DNA of 64,000 nucleotides from NCBI RefSeq assembly GCF_047638075.1, contig NZ_JBLJBV010000001.1:49742-113741 (forward strand), read 5' to 3'. Numbering within the stretch: the first letter of the stretch is position 1; every line of letters begins with the position of its first letter. This document shows positions 26,142 through 35,427 of this stretch, piece after piece. The notes under the pieces are model-generated. The model did no database searches, was not told the origin of the DNA, and saw only the letters and a program-made list of their open reading frames with translations. A program made the position numbers and the translations under genes. Source of the stretch: UBA6197 sp047638075 (lineage in GTDB: Bacteria; Pseudomonadota; Alphaproteobacteria; Rhodobacterales; Rhodobacteraceae).

Positions 26142-27139
26142 TGCAGGAACCGGCGCCGGATTGCACCCAGCACATTGCGGTTGCGAGGCAGGTTCAGCAC
26201 CAGCGACAAGCCGCCCTTCACCACCAATGGCGGCAGTTCGGCCATATAGCGCAGGCCCGACAGGCGCAGTTCAGCCACGTCATAGCCCATTGCGCGCATT
26301 TCGCGCGCGCAAAGGCGGTGACAGATGGCCAGTTCGCGCGCGCTTAGCCCGCCATTGCGCCAGCGGCCCGATGCCGTGGGGTTCAGCCCGCGTTGGCCCG
26401 GCCGGTCTGCCTTGGCCGATGAGCCGATGTCCTCTGCCGCCAGCATCGGCGGATGGAAGGCTATTCCCAGAAAGTCGCAGATACCGGCCACGGTATGCTG
26501 CGGCGCCTCCAAAAGATCTTCAAACCGGACGGTCAGCACCCCCTCAGCAGGGCCAAACGCGGCCCCCCGGCGCACAGCGGCCGACCAGAGTTTTGCCATC
26601 AGAACCGGATGGTAATTTGCCCAGACCCGGACCGCCTCGGCCAGGGGCATGTTCCATGAGCCGTGAAAATAGGTCCGCCATTTGTTCTTTTGCGACAGCA
26701 TCACATCGCGCGGGTCACGCACCATGTTGATAAAACGCGCCTCGGGAAAGGCGGCGCGTATCTCGGTAATCGAGAACAGGTAGCGCGGGGTCTGTTCGCA
26801 GGAAATGGCCTTACCCGCGCGCAGCGTTTCATGGCGCAGCACCGCGCGGTAAAGCGATATTGGGTCTGCCCCCGCCTCGGCCAGTATCCGGTCCGGCGCC
26901 TGGCCCAAGGCCGCCGGATCGGGCCGCGCAAAGATATTGCCCCGGGCGGTGGTCAGCAGCCGCACGACCAGGGCGCGCGCGGCCCCGGGCGCCAATGTGG
27001 GCGGGGCCAGGATCGCCGCGGGGGTAATCAGGTTTTCAAAGAAATGCAGTTCCTCAAACGTGTTCACCTGCGGATGCGCGCCCAGTATCCGGCCCATCAG
27101 CGTGGTGCCGCTGCGGCTGTTGCCCACGACGAAGATCAT
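26138..27139 (-). CDS. PAPS-dependent sulfotransferase
   Basis: A 333-residue sulfotransferase-fold protein that should transfer sulfate from PAPS to an acceptor. The 5'-phosphosulfate loop is GNSRSGTTLM (residues 6-15) and the 3'-phosphate motif is RDPRDVMLS (141-149). The start at 27139 overlaps the epimerase stop (ATGA) and the end overlaps the DUF1972 glycosyltransferase start, so it is embedded in the sugar operon and the likely acceptor is the polysaccharide repeat unit. A lipid or small glycan acceptor cannot be excluded. Confidence 0.86.
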   Translation of the reverse strand: MIFVVGNSRSGTTLMGRILGAHPQVNTFEELHFFENLITPAAILAPPTLAPGAARALVVRLLTTARGNIFARPDPAALGQAPDRILAEAGADPISLYRAVLRHETLRAGKAISCEQTPRYLFSITEIRAAFPEARFINMVRDPRDVMLSQKNKWRTYFHGSWNMPLAEAVRVWANYHPVLMAKLWSAAVRRGAAFGPAEGVLTVRFEDLLEAPQHTVAGICDFLGIAFHPPMLAAEDIGSSAKADRPGQRGLNPTASGRWRNGGLSARELAICHRLCAREMRAMGYDVAELRLSGLRYMAELPPLVVKGGLSLVLNLPRNRNVLGAIRRRFLQ

Positions 27140-28053
27140 GCGCCCTGCCCCTGCACCCAAGCCCAGGTTTCCGCCAGACCATCGCGCAAGTCGCGCTGCG
27201 GCTGCCACCCCAGATCACGCCGCGCGGCCGATACGTCCAGCACCACACGCGGCACATCAAACCCGCGCCCCGGTTTGCGTTCGGGCACCACAGGCGCGCC
27301 GATCACCACGCCGATCAGATCAATGATCTGCGCAATCGAATGCCCCTCTCCGCTGCCCGCGTTATAGATGCCGGTGACATCGCTTTGCGCGGCCCGCAGA
27401 CACAAAGCCGCCAGATCCTTCACATGGATAAAGTCGCGCACGACGCTGCCGTCCCCCCATAGCTGGATCGGCTCCGCCTCTTTGATCTTGCGCAGATAGG
27501 TGCCGATAACGCCCTGCACCCCGCCATGCCCCTGCCGTGGCCCGTAGGGGTTGGAAGCGCGAAGCACGATGGGCCGCAGTCCGTGTAGATACTGCTCCAT
27601 CCGCAGATAGTTTTCGACCGCGACCTTGACCACACCGTAGGAACTGATCGGCTGAAGGGGGTGGCTTTCGGGAACCGGGTCCGCCTTGGGCACCCCGTAA
27701 ACCGTGCCGCCCGATGACAGATAAACCAGCCGCTGCGCCCCTGCGGCACGCATCAACGCCAACAGGCGCACCGTGTTGATCAGATTGCCCTGAATATCGG
27801 CCACCGGATCAAGATTCGAGGTCGCCGGAACCGTGGTGCTGATCAGATGAAAGACGCAGTCGACATCGGCCAGCGCCTCGGCCAGTGCGGCGGTATCGCC
27901 AAACTCGCCCTGAATAAACTGCACCCCGGCAGGTGTCGCGCGAAACCGCTCTGGTGCGCGATCAAAAACCCGCACGCGCAGGCCCGCCGCCAAAAGCGCA
28001 TCCACCAGATGCGAGCCGATAAACCCGCTACCGCCGATAACCAGCGCCCTCAT
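27136..28053 (-). CDS. NAD-dependent nucleotide-sugar epimerase/dehydratase
   Basis: A 305-residue extended SDR protein with GGSGFIGSHLVDALL, the catalytic Ser region YLSSGGTVYG and SSYGVVKVAVEN containing the Tyr-x3-Lys pair, and ASNPYGPRQ and WGDGSVVRDFIHV for substrate binding. It is of the UDP-glucose 4-epimerase-like group; the exact sugar cannot be told. It is embedded in the operon with four-base overlaps on both sides. Confidence 0.88.
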   Translation of the reverse strand: MRALVIGGSGFIGSHLVDALLAAGLRVRVFDRAPERFRATPAGVQFIQGEFGDTAALAEALADVDCVFHLISTTVPATSNLDPVADIQGNLINTVRLLALMRAAGAQRLVYLSSGGTVYGVPKADPVPESHPLQPISSYGVVKVAVENYLRMEQYLHGLRPIVLRASNPYGPRQGHGGVQGVIGTYLRKIKEAEPIQLWGDGSVVRDFIHVKDLAALCLRAAQSDVTGIYNAGSGEGHSIAQIIDLIGVVIGAPVVPERKPGRGFDVPRVVLDVSAARRDLGWQPQRDLRDGLAETWAWVQGQGA

Positions 28054-29264
28054 TGCGTGACCCTTTCGTAAATCGCCATCAGGCGGGTGTAGATCGCATC
28101 ATCGGTGAATTCGGCCGCGACATAGGCCTGCGCGGCGGCACCCATGGCGGCAATCTGATCGTCGGGTGCGGCGGCCACATCACGCAGCAACGCGGCCAGT
28201 GCGGACGCATCGCTTGCCTCATAGGTCCAGCCATGGGGGCCAGCATCGACCAGTTCCGGAATACCGCCGCGCCTTGCGCCCACAACCGGCGTGGCCGCAG
28301 CGAACGCCTGCAAGATCACATAGGGAAAGTTCTCATGCCAAAGCGATGGCACCACGACCGCCCGCGCGCCCCGTAGCCAATCTGCCAGATCATCGCCCCA
28401 GGCCGGGCCAACAACGCGAACATTATCCAAGGTCGCGGCACGGGCGATGGTCTGATCCATATCCGGCCCATCACCGACAATCACCACCGGAACCTCGGGG
28501 GTCATTGCGGCCGCCTTCAGCAGCACCTGCACCCCCTTTTCATCAATCAATCGCCCAAAATAAAGCATGTAACGGCCGACATTTGGCGCAACATGATACT
28601 TTTTCGCGTCAAATGGGTTGCGCAGAAAATCAATCTGGACGCGGTCCTTACCCCAGAATTCTTCGGTCTTGCGCGCCATGAATTTGCTGGCAAACAGAAA
28701 GCACGACACATTTTTGCACCAGATATCGCGCCGATCATGGGCATAGGCCTCGATCATGCTGGCAGCACTGAATGCGGTCGACCCATGGCAGCAGCGGTTG
28801 ACCAGCGCGCGGTGAAAGCGCCCGCCCTTGCACTCTTCGCAGTTGCGCCCGTTGTGGAACAGTTTGTAGTTCGGACAGAGGTGCTTGTAGTCGTTGCACG
28901 ACAGCACGACCGGCACCCCAGCCTCTTTCGCCGCCTCAAGAATTGCAGGCGTCAGACGCACATAAATTGCAAATGCGTGAATCACATCGGGGCGGAATTC
29001 GGCTATCAGCCGGGCCATCGCAGCCTTGGCCTTGCGGTTGTAAACCAGCCCCGGCAAATGGCGCACCCGCGTCAAAAGACCACCTGCGCGGTAATCTACC
29101 GCCTCGGGAAAGTGTTCGACACCCGGCACATCCAGCCCCGGTTCCGCCGCCGAAAACATCGCCACAACATGACCCTGCGCACGCAAGACGCGTGCGACTT
29201 CGTGGTAAAACACCTCGGCGCCGCCTTGGACGGTGTAATTATTATGGGCAAGCAGAATGCGCAT
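28050..29264 (-). CDS. Glycosyltransferase family 4
   Basis: A 404-residue GT-B glycosyltransferase. N-terminal RILLAHNNYTVQGGAEVF is the acceptor-side pattern, and the C-terminal donor site has YFGRLIDEKGVQVLL, VGDGPDM and the E-x7-E motif region WHENFPYVILQAFA. A cysteine-rich segment near residues 150-160 (CNDYKHLCPNYK, NCEECKGG) is typical of a subgroup with a possible metal site. The start at 29264 is the first that matches family ends. It overlaps wzy by 23 bases. Confidence 0.9.
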   Translation of the reverse strand: MRILLAHNNYTVQGGAEVFYHEVARVLRAQGHVVAMFSAAEPGLDVPGVEHFPEAVDYRAGGLLTRVRHLPGLVYNRKAKAAMARLIAEFRPDVIHAFAIYVRLTPAILEAAKEAGVPVVLSCNDYKHLCPNYKLFHNGRNCEECKGGRFHRALVNRCCHGSTAFSAASMIEAYAHDRRDIWCKNVSCFLFASKFMARKTEEFWGKDRVQIDFLRNPFDAKKYHVAPNVGRYMLYFGRLIDEKGVQVLLKAAAMTPEVPVVIVGDGPDMDQTIARAATLDNVRVVGPAWGDDLADWLRGARAVVVPSLWHENFPYVILQAFAAATPVVGARRGGIPELVDAGPHGWTYEASDASALAALLRDVAAAPDDQIAAMGAAAQAYVAAEFTDDAIYTRLMAIYERVTQ

Positions 29265-30591
29265 CAGACCAGACCTTGTTTGGTTTTTGAGTGACACCAA
29301 AGAAGGCGCCAATAACAATGAAGAAGTAGATATTATTGCTGGGGATTGAGATGAATAATTTGAGCGACACGAACATGGCAATAAAAACCAACAGCGCGGC
29401 CCGCAACAACGGTGGCTTGCGAAAACCGATAAGATCCGATCCGATTACGCGCCGAATAGCGACGATGGCAAACCCGATGAACAATAGCGGCGCGAATATC
29501 CCCCCCTCCAGCAACAATCGCAGCCAATAACTGTCAAGGCGATTGAGGAAATCCAGTTCATTGTGAAGACTTTGACGAACACCGAAACCGAAAAAGGGAT
29601 TATTTTTCATCTGCTCAAAGACGATCAGATACTGAGATGCACGTTCCAGTGTGCTACGGTCTTCGTCGTCGTATAACCAGAAATTGCCAGTCTTACCCTC
29701 TTGGGCAAGGGACATGAAACTGTCAAAGCCGGAATAAAGGGCCACACCAATAACAGTGACAACCACAAACGCCGCGACAAGTTTCAGCAAAAACCCCCAA
29801 TCCCCACGCCTCGATAAAACGAAGATTGCAGGAATCTCGATCGCATATAGAATCAAGCCAGCACGCGACCCTGTCCCCACCAAAAGCGCCGCCGCAACGA
29901 ACATCGCCCCCGCCCAGATCATGCGAAGAAACCCTGACGCGGTATGGAAAAGGTATATGATCAAAGGTGTCGCAAGAACTGTAAACTCGGCCAGTAGCAG
30001 CGGATTATCAAACAGCGCCTGCAAGCGATAACTTGAATTACGGGTGATACCCGCCAGCACATCGTCCGACCCCGCCACCGCGCCGGACGCCAGGAACGTA
30101 ACCAATGGTTTTGCAAATGAAGCCTCAATCAGACCCAGCAGGCCACTTAGCAGCACTGACAGGGTCATCGCGACCAGTAACTTACGAAAATCGTACTGTG
30201 TTTTGGTGAATACATAAAATATCAGGAAACACATCAGCGTGATTGAGACATCATCAAAGATATAAGGTAGAGAACTGACACCGGTTGCATAAAACGACAT
30301 ACTCAACTTCAATCCTGCCAATAAAATGAGGATGGTTGAAGATCGCTCTTGAAACAAAGCGTATTTTGCGCGGCGCCAGATCTTGGGATGCCTCATTAAT
30401 TTGACGATAAAACACCCCAGCATCACCAGCAGCGCATAACGTGTGAATGAAAATGCCAATCCGGATTGGCCAATCGCAATTGACGTTGAGCGTGGAGACA
30501 GAGCAAGAAGGAAGGTGAAAAACAGCAGCGCCGCGCGATAACGAACGAAAGCAATACCTGTTATCAGGATGGCCTCAAAAATGAAATACAT
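29242..30591 (-). CDS. wzy: O-antigen/polysaccharide polymerase (Wzy/O-antigen ligase family)
   Basis: A 449-residue inner-membrane protein with about eleven to twelve hydrophobic helices and a periplasmic loop near 295-350, with GTGSRAGLILY and NPFFGFGVRQSLHNE typical of the Wzy_C/O-antigen ligase region. It should polymerise undecaprenyl-linked repeat units in the periplasm. AAGGG upstream supports the ATG at 30591. Base composition is visibly richer in A and T than the neighbours, as is common for polymerases and often taken as a sign of transfer. Placement in this pathway separates it from LPS ligase WaaL only by context. Confidence 0.82.
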   Translation of the reverse strand: MYFIFEAILITGIAFVRYRAALLFFTFLLALSPRSTSIAIGQSGLAFSFTRYALLVMLGCFIVKLMRHPKIWRRAKYALFQERSSTILILLAGLKLSMSFYATGVSSLPYIFDDVSITLMCFLIFYVFTKTQYDFRKLLVAMTLSVLLSGLLGLIEASFAKPLVTFLASGAVAGSDDVLAGITRNSSYRLQALFDNPLLLAEFTVLATPLIIYLFHTASGFLRMIWAGAMFVAAALLVGTGSRAGLILYAIEIPAIFVLSRRGDWGFLLKLVAAFVVVTVIGVALYSGFDSFMSLAQEGKTGNFWLYDDEDRSTLERASQYLIVFEQMKNNPFFGFGVRQSLHNELDFLNRLDSYWLRLLLEGGIFAPLLFIGFAIVAIRRVIGSDLIGFRKPPLLRAALLVFIAMFVSLKLFISIPSNNIYFFIVIGAFFGVTQKPNKVWSDAHSACP

Positions 30592-30618
30592 GGCACCCTT
30601 CCTGGAGGTCGTACGACA

Positions 30619-31953
30619 TCACGTCGCCCCCTCGGGCATATGCATCCCCGCCAATACCCGCGCCGAAAACAGCAGCGCGCCAAGGTTGACTACCGCCATA
30701 CAGACCGCATTGGCGATGGCGGCGCCCACCATTCCGTAAGCAGGGATCAGCAGCCACGACAACCCCAGCAACACCGCACAGGCGCCCAGCGACAGATCGC
30801 CCATGATCCGCTCGTTTCCGGTCATCATCAAAATCTGACCTGCCGCGCCACTGGCCACCGTGACCGCCTGCCCCACGGCGAGTATGGCCAGCACCGCCCC
30901 CCCCTGCGCGAATTCGGGGCCGAAAAGTCGCATCACCGCGCTGCCTTGAAATATCAAAAGCGCAAACAGCGGGCTGGTCAAAATACACAGCCCCAGTGTC
31001 ATCCGGTTAGCCAGCCTTCGCAAAGTGGCCACCTCATCGCGCACAAACAGCTCAGACAATTTTGGCGCGAGGATCGTATTGACCGACACAAGCAGAAACG
31101 AAACCAGCAGCGCCACCCGCGTTGCCGCGCCAAAAATGCCCGCCTGATCGCCGCTCCCCCAAAAGCCCAGCAAGAACACTGGCGCCCATGGCAGGATCGC
31201 ACGGGTGACGACACTCATCAACCAAAGCGGGCGGCAGCTATCCCAAAGCTCGGCCCAGCCGAAAACCGCTGGGGTATCGTGAGTGACAAACCCGCGCCGC
31301 CAAAACCACCAGCCCACCGCCGCGGCAAGCGCCGTTGCCACGAAATAAGTGGCGCTGGCGCCATCGGGGCCCAGAAGATGCACCATCGGCCAGATCAGCA
31401 CCAACCCGAACAACGGGTAAAGCGCGCCCGCAACCAACATCGACGGGCCAATCAATTTTAACCCCTTCAGCGCTTCTGACAGCAACGACATGATCGAAAA
31501 GCTGACAATCGCCGCCCCCGCATAACGCAGTGGCCCGACAAGCGCCGGGCGATCAAATACCTGCGCGGCAAGAGGCGCTGCGAATACCATAAGACCCAGC
31601 GCCAGGGCGCCGGAACTGGCCAGTGTGACGCCCATCGCCAGCCTGAAGACGCTGCGTACCCGGCCCCAGTCTTGCAGCGCCACCCCGGCCGAGACAAAGC
31701 GCAATAGCGAATTATCCAGCCCCACCCGCACGATAACTGACCCGATCACAGTCACCGAAAGTGCTATAAAATAGGGGCCTGCACCCTCGGCCCCCAGTAG
31801 CCGCGCGATGACAATATTCAGGGCGAACGCCAGCCCTGCCCCAATGCCACGCAGCACGAATGCCACCACGGCACCTCTGAATATTTCACGATCATGCGCG
31901 TCAAAGCGATGAATTTGGCGGTTGGGGTGCGATGAATTCAGCGTTGTGTTCAT
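30619..31953 (-). CDS. wzx: Polysaccharide flippase (Wzx/MOP superfamily)
   Basis: A 444-residue polytopic membrane protein with about twelve helices of the MOP exporter superfamily, which flips lipid-linked repeat units across the inner membrane. The first helix begins FVLRGIGAGLAFALN with IARLLGAEGAGPYF, a Wzx signature. The start at 31953 is chosen over 32007 on family length. It is the first gene of the long minus-strand operon running to rmlA. Confidence 0.88.
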   Translation of the reverse strand: MNTTLNSSHPNRQIHRFDAHDREIFRGAVVAFVLRGIGAGLAFALNIVIARLLGAEGAGPYFIALSVTVIGSVIVRVGLDNSLLRFVSAGVALQDWGRVRSVFRLAMGVTLASSGALALGLMVFAAPLAAQVFDRPALVGPLRYAGAAIVSFSIMSLLSEALKGLKLIGPSMLVAGALYPLFGLVLIWPMVHLLGPDGASATYFVATALAAAVGWWFWRRGFVTHDTPAVFGWAELWDSCRPLWLMSVVTRAILPWAPVFLLGFWGSGDQAGIFGAATRVALLVSFLLVSVNTILAPKLSELFVRDEVATLRRLANRMTLGLCILTSPLFALLIFQGSAVMRLFGPEFAQGGAVLAILAVGQAVTVASGAAGQILMMTGNERIMGDLSLGACAVLLGLSWLLIPAYGMVGAAIANAVCMAVVNLGALLFSARVLAGMHMPEGAT

Positions 31954-32093
31954 CTGCGCCTCGTGCGCTGAAGGGGGGCACAATCGTTTAGCGCACCAAA
32001 TATGCAAGCGCGCGTGACGCCATCGACAGAAACTTCATCACTCCTTAAAGTACTGATGCGAATGTGGCCGGACCAAAACGTGGAGGCAATATT

Positions 32094-32336
32094 TTGGTCA
32101 GTATTTTTCTTTACGCCGTTGGCGCATTGCTGATCTTCATGGCGGTGTCGCTGATACTGGTCATTGTTTTTCGCGTGCCGATCACCATTTTGAGTGATGT
32201 CAGACGGGCACGCCCACCCATCGGCCCCAGCCGCCAACCGCCACATTCCGGCCATTGCCATATTGCCCGGTGGGACCAAGGGGCCGAAATCGTTACAAGA
32301 CCCAATGTCAACACCCATCCGCTAGCCCCGCACTGA
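32094..32336 (+). CDS. Possible small membrane protein (TTG start)
   Basis: An 80-residue reading frame with TGGAGG seven bases before a TTG at 32094. Residues about 3-27 form one strong hydrophobic helix (YAVGALLIFMAVSLILVIVF) followed by a basic Pro-rich tail. I do not recognise a family. It sits between divergent wzx and convergent yjbF, overlapping the latter by 15 bases. The strong ribosome site and helix argue for a gene; absence of a named family and a non-ATG start argue against. Confidence 0.38.
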   Translation: MVSIFLYAVGALLIFMAVSLILVIVFRVPITILSDVRRARPPIGPSRQPPHSGHCHIARWDQGAEIVTRPNVNTHPLAPH

Positions 32337-32957
32337 GGGCGCGCGCATCGCCAATGTGCCAAATCCCGCGCTGACCCAATGCCGCGCTTGCATCACACGC
32401 CCGGCCCGGACCCAGTAAAGATTGGTAAATGACGGCCCCGTGGCACTGAAACAATTCTCGGCCATAAGCCGCGTGGAAACACTTTTACCGCCAATCTCGA
32501 TATCTCGATTGCCCTGGGTTCGGATCTCACAAGTGAAGGCGTGGCGACGCACCCGGTCATCTCCGTTCAGCTCTTCATGCAAACGCTGGCTGTTGCCGTT
32601 CTGTCCCGTCAGCACCAGCACCACGGCAGCACCGGGGTCAATCGCCATCGCGTCATGGCCCAGCCCCCGGGTTGCCAGCAAAAAACCGTCGCGCGTGACC
32701 AGCCCTATGTTGGCAGCGTTGCGCCAGCTATGGGTGCCGCCACGCGATGCGACCTCGACAAACTCGGCTGATGTTCCGGCCGCCTCGTTAGCGAAAATCA
32801 TGGTCGCGCGCCCTTGGTGGCGCAGCACTGCGTATTCATCCGCTGCGTCCCCGGTTGCTGCGGGGAACCCGCGCGCCACCAGCTGTGCCGCGCCCGTTTC
32901 CCCTAGCCCACATGCGGCAAGCAATAGGCACAAGGCCCAAAGGGTTACATTTTTCAT
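32322..32957 (-). CDS. yjbF: YjbF-family outer-membrane lipoprotein (group 4 capsule GfcB-like)
   Basis: A 211-residue lipoprotein with lipobox LLAAC (Cys at residue 16) and the YjbF pattern YAVLRHQGRATMIFAN, GTHSWRNAANIGLVTRDG and WVRAGRVMQARHWVSAGFG. In E. coli yjbEFGH and gfcABCDE serve exopolysaccharide or group 4 capsule export. The start overlaps the yjbH stop by four bases. No YjbG/GfcC homologue is seen in the window. Confidence 0.87.
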   Translation of the reverse strand: MKNVTLWALCLLLAACGLGETGAAQLVARGFPAATGDAADEYAVLRHQGRATMIFANEAAGTSAEFVEVASRGGTHSWRNAANIGLVTRDGFLLATRGLGHDAMAIDPGAAVVLVLTGQNGNSQRLHEELNGDDRVRRHAFTCEIRTQGNRDIEIGGKSVSTRLMAENCFSATGPSFTNLYWVRAGRVMQARHWVSAGFGTLAMRAPSVRG

Positions 32958-35134
32958 CGCCAGAACCTCCCCCAGCGGTTGTTGAGGGTCAGGGCCTGGT
33001 CATCAGCGATCCGGTCGTAAAGCCGGCCCTGAACATCCAACCGGGCACCGCCATCACGCTGCACGGGGCGCAGGATGATATTGCCCGCAACGCGGGATGG
33101 TTTGCCGCTGACCCAATCCAGCGGTATCCGCAAGGTGATGCCCTTATCGAACGACCCTTCGCCAAAATCGGCGGCGCTGACATCGGTCAGCGTCACAAAA
33201 GCGCCAATCCGAAAGCCGTTGTTGAACCGGCGCTCTAGCGTAAAGGTGCCACCCCAGTCGCCCGCAAGGTAGCGCCCGGCATCAACGCGGCTGACGAAAC
33301 CGTTTCCAATGTCATAGTAAACCGAGGCATGGCCCGTGATGACGTCGTAATCATCAAAACCCAGAATACTGTTGTAGTCGCGCTTGCGGGCATAGTTCAG
33401 CTCTGCCCCCAGCGCCAAACGGCTATCGGTGGGCTGCCACAAAAGCTCGGCGGATAGTCCGCCATACATTCTTTCAAGATGGCCGGCGGTAATCCGGCCA
33501 AACAGATCCGCCCCCGGTCGGAACAGGTATTCAGCGGTCAGGTGGCTGATTTCCGGGTCCGCGTTCTGATCAAAAAGCCCCGAGTCCGTTCTTACATGCG
33601 GCAGCGCGGAATTGGCCGCAAACCGGGTGGGGCCACGGTTCCCGACCACGCGTTTGCGAAGCTGGGTCGACAGCGTGATACCGGGGGCCAACTGATAATC
33701 CAGCCTCGCCTGAAACCCAAGGTCTAGCCGAACCGGTTTATCGGGGTCGAAATACGACGGCGCGAGATAGGGGGAAAGGCCAAAGCGCGTGTTCGGAAAC
33801 ACCCCCGGCATAGGTGCCAATGCCCGCCCCGGTTGCTGGATGATACTGCGCGCGGCCATTGCCTGCGCGCCGCCCGGCATATTTTCATAGCGCTCCAGAT
33901 CAGCGCGTTGAAGCGTGACCTCAGAAATCTCCATCCCGGATCTGGCCAGCCGGATATGCAGCGTCTCAACCTGCGACGGCAGATGGTTGGCCATAACCCG
34001 CGCCGCCCGCCCGACCGCCTGCGCCGAGGCACCCCAAGCGGCGTTTTCAACCGTCACCGTGGCGGCCCGGCCCTCTACCGCGACCCCCTGCACCAAAAGA
34101 CCCTGCCCGCGCAGCGCCGCGACCAGATCCACGGGTACTGCCCGGCCCGCAGAGGCAAAAACCGCCCCCTGCCATGCCGCCATATCCACCACCGGGCGTG
34201 GCTGGATCGGCGGTGGGGCGGTATCAAGCCCGGACGGCAGCCGGGGCCGCCCCGGTGCCAGCGCGTGGCTGTAGCTTAGCGCAAACTGCGTGCCGTAAAA
34301 GCTGTGCAAGCCAATCTGATCGCCATTGCGCAATGCGTATTTTGCGCTGAAATTGAAGGGCGTCTTTTGCTGGTAGCCGGTGCGGTCGCGTTCCAGATCA
34401 TAGGCGTCCGATGAATATTCGGCCGACAGCGTCAGCCGATCTGTCGCGCGCCAGTCGATACCCGCAAACAGCGCAGCATCGCCCGAAAACAGCCGGCCAA
34501 GCTCAACCTGCCCGCCGGTCGCCCCGGCACCTGCGGAACTGTCGGCGGTTGGCTTGCGGGTTTCCAAAGCGGACCCCAGAAATGACAACGGATTCTTGAA
34601 ACCGTGATGCGTCCCCAATCGTCCCCAGCCGATACCGCCCGTTACGGTGAAACGCTCGCCCAGGTGTTTGCTGGCCACCAGATACTCTGACGAGAGTATC
34701 CCGGTGCCCAGAAAATCGGTCATTCCCACGGTCACGGCCGGCAACCGCCGCCCCTCTCGCAAAAGTTGATAGCGTAGATCGAAACTGCGGTCGTAGTTCG
34801 CGGCCAGCCCGGTGCTTTGCCCCTCAAGATAGCCATAGCGAAATGTCCCACCCAGCCGGTCGGTGATCTGAAAATCAAGGCTGGCCTGACGGCTACCGCC
34901 ACGAGTGCTGAGGTTCAGACCCAACGTGTCACGCGGCGGCATGAACGCCGAGGGCATGTCCGTGTAACCCGGTGTTCCCATCAGCGAACGGCTGGGGTTT
35001 TCCTCTGCGTTGGCGGCCGTCACGCAGGTTGCCAGCGCAGCCGCCAGAACACACGCATGTGTGTGGCGGCCAAACTGGCGCCAAAGCGGAATCAGGGACC
35101 TACCATGGCGTGAACCAGGCTTCTTACCGGTCAT
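32954..35134 (-). CDS. yjbH: YjbH-family outer-membrane polysaccharide export protein (GfcD-like)
   Basis: A 726-residue protein with an N-terminal signal region (basic stretch, then ACVLAAALATCVTAANA) and an outer-membrane beta-rich body; GTPGYTDMPSAFMPPRDTLG at the start of the mature part is the YjbH signature. Two beta-barrel-like parts are suggested, about 60-270 and 440-725, linked by a middle domain. It is likely the outer-membrane partner of YjbF. It starts from a 293-base AT-rich region divergent to the WecA-like gene. Confidence 0.88.
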   Translation of the reverse strand: MTGKKPGSRHGRSLIPLWRQFGRHTHACVLAAALATCVTAANAEENPSRSLMGTPGYTDMPSAFMPPRDTLGLNLSTRGGSRQASLDFQITDRLGGTFRYGYLEGQSTGLAANYDRSFDLRYQLLREGRRLPAVTVGMTDFLGTGILSSEYLVASKHLGERFTVTGGIGWGRLGTHHGFKNPLSFLGSALETRKPTADSSAGAGATGGQVELGRLFSGDAALFAGIDWRATDRLTLSAEYSSDAYDLERDRTGYQQKTPFNFSAKYALRNGDQIGLHSFYGTQFALSYSHALAPGRPRLPSGLDTAPPPIQPRPVVDMAAWQGAVFASAGRAVPVDLVAALRGQGLLVQGVAVEGRAATVTVENAAWGASAQAVGRAARVMANHLPSQVETLHIRLARSGMEISEVTLQRADLERYENMPGGAQAMAARSIIQQPGRALAPMPGVFPNTRFGLSPYLAPSYFDPDKPVRLDLGFQARLDYQLAPGITLSTQLRKRVVGNRGPTRFAANSALPHVRTDSGLFDQNADPEISHLTAEYLFRPGADLFGRITAGHLERMYGGLSAELLWQPTDSRLALGAELNYARKRDYNSILGFDDYDVITGHASVYYDIGNGFVSRVDAGRYLAGDWGGTFTLERRFNNGFRIGAFVTLTDVSAADFGEGSFDKGITLRIPLDWVSGKPSRVAGNIILRPVQRDGGARLDVQGRLYDRIADDQALTLNNRWGRFWR

Positions 35135-35427
35135 CTATACCTCTTGTTGGGCTACAGGGCAGCATGATCAGCACGCGCACCATCGGGCACGCTGTGAATA
35201 TTTATCAATCTATTAAAAGTTGTCTATTGTAAATTGATTATACTTAAGGTTGTATTTTGATAATTATGAATTCAACGCGCAGGGTCACGCTTTCTGGTCG
35301 ATGTTCACAACGAAGGTTGCCGTTGCGGCAGCCCTCTTAACGGCCCCGATTGATGTGGTTGTTGGGTGGGCAGTTCTGCGGCACGACCAACAGCACCCGC
35401 CTTTTTGCGGTTTTGGAGTAAAGACAT
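35135..35427. promoter_or_regulatory. AT-rich divergent promoter region of yjbHF and the WecA-like gene
   Basis: No gene is supported here. The stretch 35190-35270 is strongly AT-rich compared with the chromosome and should hold the promoters for both directions. It includes ATAGATTGAT (minus strand, 35204-35213), also found upstream of wza. A frame starting at 35250 runs into the WecA-like gene and is not credible. Confidence 0.5.

Noticed and set aside
29242..30591. Recently transferred island at the wzy gene
   Set aside because: It is visibly richer in A and T, but this is usual for wzy genes, and overlaps with neighbours show it is integrated in the operon; no mobile element is near.
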